Shown here: positions 1-6,356 of the stretch, one piece after another
Layout: every line of letters begins with the position of its first letter
Numbering within the stretch: the first letter of the stretch is position 1
Source of the DNA: Acidimicrobiales bacterium
Lineage (GTDB): Bacteria > Actinomycetota > Acidimicrobiia > Acidimicrobiales > Palsa-688
Assembly (NCBI GenBank): GCA_030039575.1
Contig: JASHVH010000061.1
Span: 1-6,866, forward strand
DNA length: 6,866 bases
Direction of reading: 5' to 3'
The notes under the pieces: generated by a model
Told to the model about the DNA's origin: nothing
The model's database searches: none
The model's input: the letters and a program-made list of their open reading frames with translations, nothing else
Made by a program: the position numbers and the translations under genes

Positions 1-1343
1 CGGGCGTGCCGGTGCGCAAGGTGACCGCTCTCCAGCGAGACATTGCCTACGCCATGGCTGCGGCTGAAGTCCGCATTCTGGCCCCGATCCCCGGACGGTC
101 GGCCATCGGGGTGGAGGTCCCAAACCGGCAACGGCAAACGGTGGCGCTTGGCGACGTGCTGGCTTCGCCGGAAGCAGTGGCAGCCCGCCACCCCCTCGAA
201 GTCGCCGCCGGCCGGGACATTGCCGGCCGGCCGGTGCTGGTGAACTTGGCGGAAATGCCGCACCTGTTGATTGCCGGCGCCACCGGCTCGGGCAAGTCGT
301 CGTGCATCAACTCCATGTTGACCTCGGTCCTCATGCGGGCGACGCCGGACCAGGTGCGGATGATCCTCGTCGACCCGAAGAGGGTGGAGCTCGGGCATTA
401 CACCGGCCTGCCGCACCTTTTGACCGCAGTCGTCACCAACCCGAAGAAGGCGGCCAACGCTCTTCACTGGGCGGTGCAGGAGATGGAACGCCGCTACGAC
501 CTGCTGGCCGAGCTCGGCATGCGGGATATCACTGGCTACAACGCCGCCTGGGACAAGGGAGAGCTGGTCAACGAAGGCAATGGCCCGGCGCCGGCGTGGC
601 CGGCGTCTGGAGGCAACGTAGGGCCGGCCTCCTGGCCCGGAGGGGAAAAGCCAGGCCAGGAAAAGACGGTGGCGGGCTATAGCCGTCTGCCCTTCATCCT
701 GGTCGTTGTGGACGAGCTCAACGACCTGATGATGGTGGCGGCGCGCGACGTCGAGGAGTCGATCTGCCGCATTGCCCAAATGGCCCGCGCCGTCGGCATC
801 CACCTCGTCCTGGCCACTCAGCGGCCATCGGTCGACGTCATAACAGGCCTCATCAAGGCCAACATCCCGTCCCGGTTGGCGTTTGCGGTCTCATCGCTCG
901 CCGACAGCCGGGTCGTCCTCGACCAGTCCGGCGCCGAACGTTTGATAGGGAAAGGGGACATGTTGTTGCTGACCGCCTCGTCCAGCCTGGCCCGGCGCCT
1001 GCAAGGCCCGTGGGTGGACGAGGAGGACGTCCGTAAGGTCGTCGCCCACTGGCGCCGTCAAGGCGCCCCGGACTACGTCGAGGGAGTCGACGGCGGCGAA
1101 ACGGCCGCCAGTGGGGCGAGCGAGGACGGCGCCGACGACGACGACTTGCTGGAGGCGGCGATGGAACTGGTCGTGCGGAGCCAGTTGGGCAGTACGTCCA
1201 TGTTGCAACGAAAATTACGCGTAGGTTTTGCCCGCGCCGGGCGCCTGATGGACCTGCTCGAGCAAAGGGGGGTGGTAGGCCCGTCGGAAGGTTCCAAGGC
1301 GCGAGCGGTGCTTATGACGGTAGAAGAGCTGGACGGGCGCTAG
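1..1343 (+). CDS. ftsK: DNA translocase FtsK/SpoIIIE, C-terminal part (5' end outside window)
   Basis: This is the motor and DNA-reading part of FtsK, the septum-located hexameric ATPase that pumps chromosome termini into daughter cells and aids dimer resolution. The reading frame is already open at the left edge, so the membrane domain, linker and start are missing; the GTG at 6 is internal. Counting from that GTG, residues 1-60 match the conserved region before the motor (ILAPIPG, VEVPN). Walker A GATGSGKS is at 91-98, LVDPKRVEL at 121-129, Walker B ILVVVDE at 231-237, and the [17 protein letters not shown] block at 270-286. After an acidic linker (about 362-380), residues 380-445 form the winged-helix gamma domain that reads polar guide sequences (KOPS-like). 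Two oddities: a Gly/Pro-rich insertion at about 183-224, and DELND where the family usually has DELAD. The stop lies 5 nt before thrB. Identification is secure from motifs; the paralogue type cannot be settled without the N terminus. Confidence 0.95.
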   Translation, partial: GVPVRKVTALQRDIAYAMAAAEVRILAPIPGRSAIGVEVPNRQRQTVALGDVLASPEAVAARHPLEVAAGRDIAGRPVLVNLAEMPHLLIAGATGSGKSSCINSMLTSVLMRATPDQVRMILVDPKRVELGHYTGLPHLLTAVVTNPKKAANALHWAVQEMERRYDLLAELGMRDITGYNAAWDKGELVNEGNGPAPAWPASGGNVGPASWPGGEKPGQEKTVAGYSRLPFILVVVDELNDLMMVAARDVEESICRIAQMARAVGIHLVLATQRPSVDVITGLIKANIPSRLAFAVSSLADSRVVLDQSGAERLIGKGDMLLLTASSSLARRLQGPWVDEEDVRKVVAHWRRQGAPDYVEGVDGGETAASGASEDGADDDDLLEAAMELVVRSQLGSTSMLQRKLRVGFARAGRLMDLLEQRGVVGPSEGSKARAVLMTVEELDGR

Positions 1344-1348
1344 GCGGC

Positions 1349-2212
1349 GTGCACCGCGTCGCCAAAGTACCGGCCTCGTCGGCCAATCTGGGCCCCGGCT
1401 TTGACGCCTTGGCCGTCGCGCTGGCCCTGTACGTCGAGGTCGAGGTGAAGACGCGCGACGCGGGCCTGCTGGTGGTGGCCGAAGGCGAAGGCGCAGATCT
1501 GGCCACCGGTGCCTCGCACCTGGCCGCCCGGGTTGCGACAGAGGTCAGTGGGCACGACCGCTTGGAGATCCACGTCCGATCGGACATCCCTGTGGCCCGG
1601 GGGCTGGGGTCGTCGGCCGCGCTCGCCGTGGCCGCCGCCGCGGCGGCGGGCGCCGGTAACCCGATGGCATCTGGCTATGCCATCGATGGCCACCCGGAGA
1701 ACGCAGCGGCGTCCGCCCTCGGCGGCCTCGTAACCGCGGCTGTCGTCGACGGGCGGGCGGTGGCCCGCAACCTGCCCCTGGACCCGGCGCTGCGGTTCGT
1801 CGTCATCGTGCCCGCCCGCGAGCTGGAGACCAAGAGGACGCGTGCCGTTTTGACCGATGTGGTCTCTCGCCAGGACGCCGTGTTCAACTTGAGCCACATG
1901 GGACTTTTGGTAGCCGGGCTGGCCGACCACCGCCAACTCCTCGCCACGGCAGCCGACGACCGCCTCCACCAGGCGGCCCGTTCGGTCCTGTTCCCCGAGG
2001 CCCCTGCCCTGCTGGAGGGCCTGCGGGCATCTGGTGCTCTCACCTCCTGCTGGTCTGGCGCAGGCCCGAGCCTGCTCGGGATTTGTCGCCGCAGCGAAGC
2101 AGAGAGGGTGGCCGAAGCGGCGGCGCCGCTCATGCGGGAACACGGCGTGGAGGGCCGGGTCACCGTGCTCGACGCCGACCTCGCGGGCTGCCGGGTGGAG
2201 GAAATCGACTGA
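1349..2212 (+). CDS. thrB: Homoserine kinase (GHMP kinase family)
   Basis: ThrB phosphorylates homoserine with ATP to O-phosphohomoserine, the substrate of threonine synthase; it is cytosolic. The 287-residue length fits the family (about 290-310). The three GHMP motifs are visible: the N-terminal VPASSANLGPGFD (residues 7-19), the ATP-binding loop PVARGLGSSAA (81-91), and the C-terminal SGAGPSLLG (236-244). The DGHPENAAASALGG segment (113-126) matches the substrate-side EGHPDN-like signature of homoserine kinases, which separates it from mevalonate or GlcNAc-type GHMP kinases. The start is the GTG at 1349, placed so that the first motif begins at residue 7, only 5 nt after the ftsK stop; no good Shine-Dalgarno is visible, so translational coupling to ftsK is likely. 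No hom or thrC gene is present in the window, although thrB normally sits with them. The identification is firm from motifs; the separate location is discussed as a finding. Confidence 0.93.
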   Translation: MHRVAKVPASSANLGPGFDALAVALALYVEVEVKTRDAGLLVVAEGEGADLATGASHLAARVATEVSGHDRLEIHVRSDIPVARGLGSSAALAVAAAAAAGAGNPMASGYAIDGHPENAAASALGGLVTAAVVDGRAVARNLPLDPALRFVVIVPARELETKRTRAVLTDVVSRQDAVFNLSHMGLLVAGLADHRQLLATAADDRLHQAARSVLFPEAPALLEGLRASGALTSCWSGAGPSLLGICRRSEAERVAEAAAPLMREHGVEGRVTVLDADLAGCRVEEID

Positions 2213-2275
2213 GCCGGCTACTAGGCTTGTTTAGTGCCCCAAAAAGCCCATGCCTCGCGTCCTGTCGCGCCATCG

Positions 2276-2291
2276 GGCCGGCGCGCCGGCC
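2276..2291. repeat. Perfect 16-nt GC palindrome
   Basis: GGCCGGCGCGCCGGCC reads identically on both strands. As RNA it can fold into a 6-bp stem with a CGCG tetraloop. It lies 38 nt before the proposed rimO start. Its role is unknown, and pure G+C palindromes can arise by chance in such DNA. Confidence 0.6.
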
Positions 2292-2310
2292 GCTCGCAGC
2301 ACTCCGACCG

Positions 2311-2329
2311 GGCTCCGCACAGTGGAGCC
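2311..2329 (+). promoter_or_regulatory. Hairpin enclosing the ribosome-binding GGAG of rimO
   Basis: GGCTCC (2311-2316) pairs perfectly with GGAGCC (2324-2329) across the 7-nt loop GCACAGT. The 3' arm contains GGAG (2324-2327), the only Shine-Dalgarno-like sequence before the GTG at 2330, and the stem ends exactly at that codon. In the folded RNA the binding site would be hidden. The pairing is directly visible; a regulatory role is an inference. Confidence 0.4.
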
Positions 2330-3754
2330 GTGACCGGCAGTAGTGAGGGCACGTACTGGCTGGAGACTTTGGGGTGCCCCAAGAACCAGGTCGACTCCGA
2401 CAAGCTCGGTGGCCTGCTCGAGTCCGAGGGTTATCACCCGGCGGGCCGGCCCGAGGACGCCGACCTCCTGGTAGTGAACACATGCGCCTTCATCGAGGCG
2501 GCGCGCGAGGAGTCGATCGGGGTCGTGCTGGAGCTGGCGGAGGCGAAGAAGCACAGTGCCAGGTTGGCGGTGACCGGTTGCCTGGCGGAACGCTTCGGCC
2601 AAGAGCTGGCCGACGCCATGCCTGAGGTCGACCGGGTGGCCGGCTTCGGGGTGCCGGTCCACATCGGCCGGCCGGGCGGGCCCGGGCCTAACAGGCCCAT
2701 CCCCAGTTTTGACCTCTTGAACTTGCCGCGCCCACGCGCCCGCGCCCCCTGGGCGTATGTCAAGGTGGCCGAGGGCTGCGACAGGCACTGCGGGTTTTGT
2801 GCCATTCCGTCATTTCGCGGTCAGCAGCGTTCGCGGGCGGCGCATGACATCCTGGCCGAGGTGGAGGGCCTCGGCGCTCAAGAAGTGGTGTTGGTGGCCC
2901 AAGACCTCGTCTCGTGGGACAGGGACATAACCGGCCCGGCGGGGGGACGGAGAAAGGCACCGGCCGGCCATGCAGATGTCGACGGCCTGGTGGCACTGGT
3001 CCGCGCCGTGAAGGAGCGGGTGGAGCGGGCCCGGCTCCTCTACCTGTACCCTTCCGGGCTGACTGACGAGCTCATCGATGCCATCGGCGACAGCGGTTGC
3101 CCGTATTTTGACCTGTCGTTACAACACGTTTCGGGCCCGTTGCTCCGGCGGATGCGCCGGTTCGGCAGTGGCGAGCGGTTCCTGCGCAAAATATCCGCCA
3201 TCCGTCAACGGTTCCCGGAGGCAGCCCTGCGTTCCTCGTTCATTGTGGGCTACCCGGGGGAGACGGAAGAGGACCATGACGCCCTTCTGCACTTCCTGGA
3301 GGAGGCCCAGTTGGATTGGGTCGGGTTCTTCGGTTTCTCGCTCGAGGAGGGCACCTACGCGGCGGGTTTGCCCGACCAGGTACCGGCGGAGTTAGTGGCA
3401 GAACGGCTGCGGGAGTGCTCGGGGCTCCAGGACGCCATCACTGCCACCAAGAGGGCCGGCCTAGTCGGGACCACCTGCCGGGCACTGGTTGATGCTCCCG
3501 GACGGGCAAGGAGCCACCGGGAAGCACCGGAGATAGACGGCGTGGTCCTTGTCCCAAGGCACCTGGCTGTCGGCTCCTGGCCAGAACTGGAAATAGTGGA
3601 CGCCGTAGGGCCGGATCTGGTGGCCGCCCCGGCAAAAGGCAAAGGACGGCTGGGGCCCGGAAAGCGCCGCGGCAATGACGGCCAGTCGTACGGGTTAGAG
3701 GCGGGAAAGCCCACGGCATTGCCTCCGGCATGTAGCCTTTCGGCGGGGGTATAA
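2330..3754 (+). CDS. rimO: Ribosomal protein S12 (Asp) methylthiotransferase RimO
   Basis: RimO is a radical SAM enzyme with two 4Fe-4S clusters that adds a methylthio group to the conserved aspartate of ribosomal protein S12. With the GTG at 2330 as residue 1 (475 aa), the N-terminal UPF0004 domain has its cluster cysteines at C16 (LGCPKN), C52 (VNTC) and C84 (TGCLAER). The radical SAM motif CDRHCGFC supplies C150, C154 and C157. Further blocks are LQHVSGPLLRRMRR (about 265-278), IVGYPGETEEDH (305-316) and a C-terminal TRAM domain starting near 378. The HREAPEIDG segment (396-404) is typical of RimO and argues against MiaB. The GTG at 2234 would add 32 low-complexity residues and lacks a ribosome site, so I prefer 2330. 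Oddities are an insertion at about 197-218 and a basic tail of about 38 residues after TRAM. pgsA follows 3 nt after the stop. Confidence 0.93.
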   Translation: MTGSSEGTYWLETLGCPKNQVDSDKLGGLLESEGYHPAGRPEDADLLVVNTCAFIEAAREESIGVVLELAEAKKHSARLAVTGCLAERFGQELADAMPEVDRVAGFGVPVHIGRPGGPGPNRPIPSFDLLNLPRPRARAPWAYVKVAEGCDRHCGFCAIPSFRGQQRSRAAHDILAEVEGLGAQEVVLVAQDLVSWDRDITGPAGGRRKAPAGHADVDGLVALVRAVKERVERARLLYLYPSGLTDELIDAIGDSGCPYFDLSLQHVSGPLLRRMRRFGSGERFLRKISAIRQRFPEAALRSSFIVGYPGETEEDHDALLHFLEEAQLDWVGFFGFSLEEGTYAAGLPDQVPAELVAERLRECSGLQDAITATKRAGLVGTTCRALVDAPGRARSHREAPEIDGVVLVPRHLAVGSWPELEIVDAVGPDLVAAPAKGKGRLGPGKRRGNDGQSYGLEAGKPTALPPACSLSAGV

Positions 3755-3757
3755 GGG

Positions 3758-4333
3758 ATGAGCGAGGCGACAACCACCACCGCCCCGTGGAGGCTGAGGA
3801 CGGCCGCCAACGGTGTCACTGCGGCCCGGCTGGCCGCGACACCGCTGCTTGTCATCCTCGTGCTCCGGGCCACGCCCTCGTGGGCCGCCCTTTTGCTCTG
3901 GGCCGCCCTGGCGTTCAGTGATTTTGCCGACGGTTGGCTGGCCAGGCGGCAGGGGCCAAGTGCTTCGGGCGCGTTCCTCGACCCGTTGGCAGACAAGTTC
4001 CTAGTGCTCGGGGCGCTGGCCGCGATGGCGGCCCTCGGCCAGGTCACCTGGATCCCGGTTGCCCTTCTGGCCGTGCGCGAGGTGGTCATCACTTCTTACC
4101 GAGTCGTCGTGGCCAGGCGCGGGGTGAGCGTGCCCGCCCGACGGGTAGCGAAGGCGAAAACGCTGGTCGAGTTCTTAACGGTCGCCCTCTTGCTGTTGCC
4201 GGTGGCCTGGCCCTCGAGGCTGACCTTTTCTCACTTCGCTCTGTGGGTGGCGGTGGTGCTGGCCTGGGCCAGCGCCGTGCAGTACCTCGTCGACTCACGT
4301 TCCGGGCGACGCGCGGTAGCCACGGGCGCGTAG
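3758..4333 (+). CDS. pgsA: CDP-diacylglycerol--glycerol-3-phosphate 3-phosphatidyltransferase
   Basis: This 191-residue integral membrane protein belongs to the CDP-alcohol phosphatidyltransferase family. PgsA condenses CDP-diacylglycerol with glycerol 3-phosphate to phosphatidylglycerophosphate, the precursor of phosphatidylglycerol and cardiolipin. The metal-binding catalytic motif is present: D55, D58, G59, A62, R63, then G71, D75 and D79 in SDFADGWLAR and GAFLDPLADK. Hydrophobic helices are visible at about 22-37, 41-54, 81-97, 98-118, 136-150 and 159-177. REVVITSYR (107-115) resembles the REV-type block of PgsA, which favours glycerol 3-phosphate over inositol or choline acceptors. The ATG at 3758 has a GGGGG (3745-3749) eight nt upstream, the best ribosome site in the cluster. 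The motif spacer between AR and G is 7 residues where 8 is usual. Membership of the family is certain; acceptor specificity is likely but inferred. Confidence 0.88.
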   Translation: MSEATTTTAPWRLRTAANGVTAARLAATPLLVILVLRATPSWAALLLWAALAFSDFADGWLARRQGPSASGAFLDPLADKFLVLGALAAMAALGQVTWIPVALLAVREVVITSYRVVVARRGVSVPARRVAKAKTLVEFLTVALLLLPVAWPSRLTFSHFALWVAVVLAWASAVQYLVDSRSGRRAVATGA

Positions 4334-4345
4334 GGCCGCGGCGCG

Positions 4346-5638
4346 GTGGACTGCGAGGTCCTGGCCATCGGGACCGAGCTCCTGCTCGGCCAGGTCGTCG
4401 ACACCAATTCAGCGTGGATAGGCGAGCGCCTGGCGGCGGCGGGTATCCCGTGCTACCAGCAAACCAAGGTCGGAGATAACCACGGTCGTATCGTCGCTGC
4501 CCTATGGGCGGCGCTCGGGCGAGGGAGCGACGTCATTTGCTGCGGGGGCCTCGGCCCCACCCAGGACGACATCACGAGGGAAGCGATCGCAGAGGTAATG
4601 CAGGTCCCGCTACGAAGAGACCCGGACCTCGTGGCTCGCTTGAAGGAGCGTTTCGCCGGCCGTGAGATCCCGGAGATGAACTACAAGCAGGCGGACGTCC
4701 CCGTCGGCGCCTCACCGATCCTGGCTTCCGCGGGCACCGCGCCCGGCCTGGCCTGCCCCGTGGGGGAGAAGGTTATTTATGCTGTCCCCGGCGTCCCTTC
4801 GGAAATGCGGGAGATGTTGGTAAATGCGGTTGTGCCCGACCTTGTCAAGCGGTCGGGCCAGCCGGCGACGATCCGTAGCCGGTTCCTGCGAGTTTGGGGT
4901 TTGACGGAGTCCAAGGTGGCCGAAGTGGTCGCTCCCAGGGTGGCCGCCCTCGAGGCACCTGGGAGCAACACGACGATCGCTTTCCTCGCCAGCGCCACGG
5001 AGGGGGTGCGGGTACGGATCACCGCCCACGCCAGCGGGGTGGACGCCGGGCGGGTGGCGGTACAGGCGCTGGACAAAGAGGAAGCCGAGCTCAGGGCCTT
5101 GCTCGGCGAGGCCGTGGGGGGCGTGGACGACGAGGGCCTCGAGGTGGTCGTCGGGCGGCTCCTGGCCGAGAGCGGTCTCCGCCTAGCTGTGGCGGAATCG
5201 TTGACCGGTGGCCTGGTGGCCGCCCGCCTTACGTCCGTCCCCGGGGCTAGCACCTGGTTCGCCGGTGGCATCGTCTCCTATGGCGAGGACGTGAAACGTT
5301 CGTTGCTCGGTGTCGGCCCGGGCCCGGTGGTCAGCGAGGACGCGGCCGGAGAAATGGCGGTGGGGGTGAAGGACCTGTTGAACGCTGACATCGGCCTCTC
5401 CTTGACCGGTGTGGCCGGCCCGACAAGCCAGGACGACCAGCCCGTCGGGACCGTGTTCGTCGGGCTGGCCGACGACAAGGGCCGGTCAGGAGAGCCGGGC
5501 CGGAGATCCTCGAAGGCGGATGTCCTGCAGTTGTCTTTGCGCGGTGACCGCCAGCTGGTGCGCCAGCGGGCGACCACACAGGCACTGGACCTTTTACGCA
5601 GGAACCTGATGGAGCAGCACTTCCGAACCGAGCGCTGA
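4346..5638 (+). CDS. cinA: CinA family nicotinamide-nucleotide amidase / competence-damage protein
   Basis: The 430-residue protein has the full CinA arrangement. Residues about 3-170 form the MoaB/MogA-like (COG1058) domain with GTELLLGQ (9-16), NSAWIGERL (21-29) and GGLGPTQDD (67-75), linked to ADP-ribose pyrophosphatase activity in characterised homologues. A linker domain follows (about 175-255). Residues about 265-420 form the PncC-type amidase, which hydrolyses nicotinamide mononucleotide to nicotinate mononucleotide in pyridine nucleotide recycling. Amidase residues expected from PncC are present: S285 in AESLTGG, K317 in GEDVKRSLLG and T354 in LTGVAGP. The GTG at 4346 puts the first conserved strand at once after the start and lies 12 nt after pgsA, with no clear Shine-Dalgarno. 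A polar insertion of roughly a dozen residues lies at about 376-392, before the last strand. Despite the name, no role in competence is implied here. It is the last plus-strand gene. Confidence 0.92.
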   Translation: MDCEVLAIGTELLLGQVVDTNSAWIGERLAAAGIPCYQQTKVGDNHGRIVAALWAALGRGSDVICCGGLGPTQDDITREAIAEVMQVPLRRDPDLVARLKERFAGREIPEMNYKQADVPVGASPILASAGTAPGLACPVGEKVIYAVPGVPSEMREMLVNAVVPDLVKRSGQPATIRSRFLRVWGLTESKVAEVVAPRVAALEAPGSNTTIAFLASATEGVRVRITAHASGVDAGRVAVQALDKEEAELRALLGEAVGGVDDEGLEVVVGRLLAESGLRLAVAESLTGGLVAARLTSVPGASTWFAGGIVSYGEDVKRSLLGVGPGPVVSEDAAGEMAVGVKDLLNADIGLSLTGVAGPTSQDDQPVGTVFVGLADDKGRSGEPGRRSSKADVLQLSLRGDRQLVRQRATTQALDLLRRNLMEQHFRTER

Positions 5639-5735
5639 CCGGTAGCTCTCCGCGCCGGCCAGCGCCCGCGCCCCGGTCGCTTTCGTCGGCCTGCAAAGCC
5701 CTTCGCCGCCACCTCGGTCTGTGGCGCGGCTCAGC
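5639..5735. other. Convergent intergenic spacer
   Basis: These 97 nt separate the converging cinA and gyrase-arm genes. The stretch is GC-rich and has no open frame of note. One hairpin (5707-5726) is the only terminator-like structure I see; no U-tract follows it on either strand. Confidence 0.6.
5707..5726. terminator. Candidate bidirectional terminator hairpin
   Basis: CGCCAC (5707-5712) pairs with GTGGCG (5721-5726) around an 8-nt loop. It lies 9 nt past the stop of the minus-strand gene and about 70 nt past cinA. Without a T-run it would act weakly or with Rho; the call rests on position and pairing only. Confidence 0.3.
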
Positions 5736-6113
5736 TCAGCCGAACCAGTGAAAGGCGAGCACCTCGGTGGCGTGCTCTCGCAAGCTCATGCGACGCGACG
5801 AGAGACGCTCTTGCTCCTCGCGTAGCTGTTCCACCTCGCCTGCGCTCTGCCAGCCCATCGGCATATTGAGGATCGCCTCGGCCTGGTCGTGGGAGTACCC
5901 GAACGGCTGGTGCTGCAACGCTTCGAGAGCGGACTCTCTATCGCGGGCGAACTGTATGGCCTCATTGACCTGGTGGAACCGGGACGTTGCGTCGAGAAGA
6001 CCCCCCAAGACCTGGAGGCGGCCCTCGAGTTCGGTCAGTTCGATGACGTACTCAGGCGAAGTCAGGTCCACGACCGCACCTGTGGGTTCTTTGGCCGAGG
6101 GGACCGCTGCCAT
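5736..6113 (-). CDS. Small stand-alone protein resembling the GyrA coiled-coil (C-gate) arm
   Basis: With the ATG at 6113 this encodes 125 residues. By eye, residues about 26-116 follow the coiled-coil arm of type IIA topoisomerase A subunits (GyrA/ParC). An ELEGRLQVLGGLLDA stretch corresponds to the GyrA segment before its helix about deciding or evaluating a partner (typically LEGLxxALDxxDEVI). RDRESALEAL corresponds to the SxxxAxxxL segment. SHDQAEAILNMPM (about 74-86) matches the signature xxxQAxAILDMxL, and EVEQLREEQERLSSR (93-107) matches the E-xx-KL-xxEYxxL return helix. The catalytic tyrosine domain, winged helix and DNA-wrapping beta-pinwheel are all absent, so it cannot cleave DNA. 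It might pair with the gyrase C-gate or dimerise alone, which is inference. An upstream ATG at 6206 would add 31 residues, but a promoter -10 overlaps that codon, so 6113 is preferred. It follows recA on the same strand. Function unknown. Confidence 0.7.
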   Translation of the reverse strand: MAAVPSAKEPTGAVVDLTSPEYVIELTELEGRLQVLGGLLDATSRFHQVNEAIQFARDRESALEALQHQPFGYSHDQAEAILNMPMGWQSAGEVEQLREEQERLSSRRMSLREHATEVLAFHWFG

Positions 6114-6125
6114 GGGGTTGCCCCC
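6114..6125 (-). promoter_or_regulatory. GGGG-GCAA-CCCC hairpin abutting the start codon of the gyrase-arm gene
   Basis: Read on the minus strand, GGGG (6125-6122), GCAA (6121-6118) and CCCC (6117-6114) form a perfect 4-bp stem capped by a GNRA-type tetraloop, immediately followed by the ATG at 6113. The G-run is also the only purine-rich stretch that could serve as a ribosome site. The structure is seen; an effect on translation is inferred. Confidence 0.35.
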
Positions 6126-6204
6126 GTGGAGTTCGCCTTGGCCGGGTTCGCGACGGGAACGCCAGGTGAACGAGTTGTAAACACGGTCATAAAAGTACCG
6201 CGCC

Positions 6205-6233
6205 ATAATGCCCTATTGGAACAACAATCTCAA
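6205..6233 (-). promoter_or_regulatory. Candidate sigma-70-type promoter for the gyrase-arm gene
   Basis: On the minus strand, TTGAGA (6233-6228, 5 of 6 to TTGACA) is followed after exactly 17 nt by CATTAT (6210-6205, 4 of 6 to TATAAT). The expected transcript start would be near 6198, downstream of the ATG at 6206, so that ATG would not be in the message. A leader of about 85 nt would precede the ATG at 6113. The local DNA is AT-rich, as promoters in such genomes often are. Confidence 0.45.
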
Positions 6234-6318
6234 GAATTGCTTGTCATCTTGGAGGTTTCTTTGGCGTCGCCCAACCTGAACCGGTGCAGGGGGCCCCAAA
6301 AGTTTACGGGTTCAAAAG

Positions 6319-6356
6319 AAAAAAGTCACAACAGGTAACAACGCCACCCATTGTTA
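6319..6356 (-). terminator. Candidate hairpin plus T-run downstream of recA
   Basis: On the minus strand TAACAA (6356-6351) pairs with TTGTTA (6341-6336) around a 9-nt loop, and a run of six T (6324-6319), then C and four more T, follows 11 nt later. The stem is weak and the T-run is further away than in a textbook intrinsic terminator, so this is a possible end of the recA transcript, not a firm one. Confidence 0.3.

Larger units (their letters stand above)
2213..2329 (+). other. Structured leader between thrB and rimO
   Basis: This 117-nt stretch is non-coding if rimO starts at 2330. It holds a perfect 16-nt palindrome (2276-2291) and a perfect 6-bp hairpin (2311-2329) that ends at the start codon. 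A TAGGCT (2222-2227) resembles a -10 box but has no convincing -35 partner. An alternative rimO start, GTG at 2234, would make most of this coding, but the encoded residues show no resemblance to RimO and no Shine-Dalgarno precedes it. It is longer than the other gaps in the cluster (3-12 nt), so it could hold an internal promoter or control element. Confidence 0.45.

Noticed and set aside
1340..2163. Long minus-strand open frames opposite thrB
   Set aside because: They are shadows caused by GC-rich third positions; thrB carries clear GHMP kinase motifs on the plus strand.
2222..2227. TAGGCT as a -10 element for rimO
   Set aside because: No acceptable -35 hexamer lies 16-18 nt upstream, so I do not call a promoter.
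2234..2329. Longer rimO start at GTG 2234 (32 more residues)
   Set aside because: No ribosome-binding sequence precedes it, the added residues are low complexity and unlike RimO N termini, and the GTG at 2330 gives a normal N terminus.
6146..6160. GTTC-N7-GAAC inverted repeat as a LexA/SOS box
   Set aside because: The actinobacterial LexA site is GAAC-N4-GTTC; both the half-site order and the spacing differ here.
6114..6206. Longer start of the gyrase-arm gene at ATG 6206
   Set aside because: A well-spaced promoter -10 overlaps that ATG, and the extra residues show no resemblance to the GyrA arm. It is kept as an alternative only.
5767..6338. Plus-strand open frames antisense to the gyrase-arm gene
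   Set aside because: They overlap a minus-strand frame with recognisable family motifs, lack ribosome sites and have no recognisable protein features.
6325..6341. Near-repeat GTTGTTAC / GTTGTGAC on the minus strand as a regulator or CRISPR-like repeat
   Set aside because: There are only two imperfect copies separated by 2 nt; this is insufficient for an array or a defined operator.
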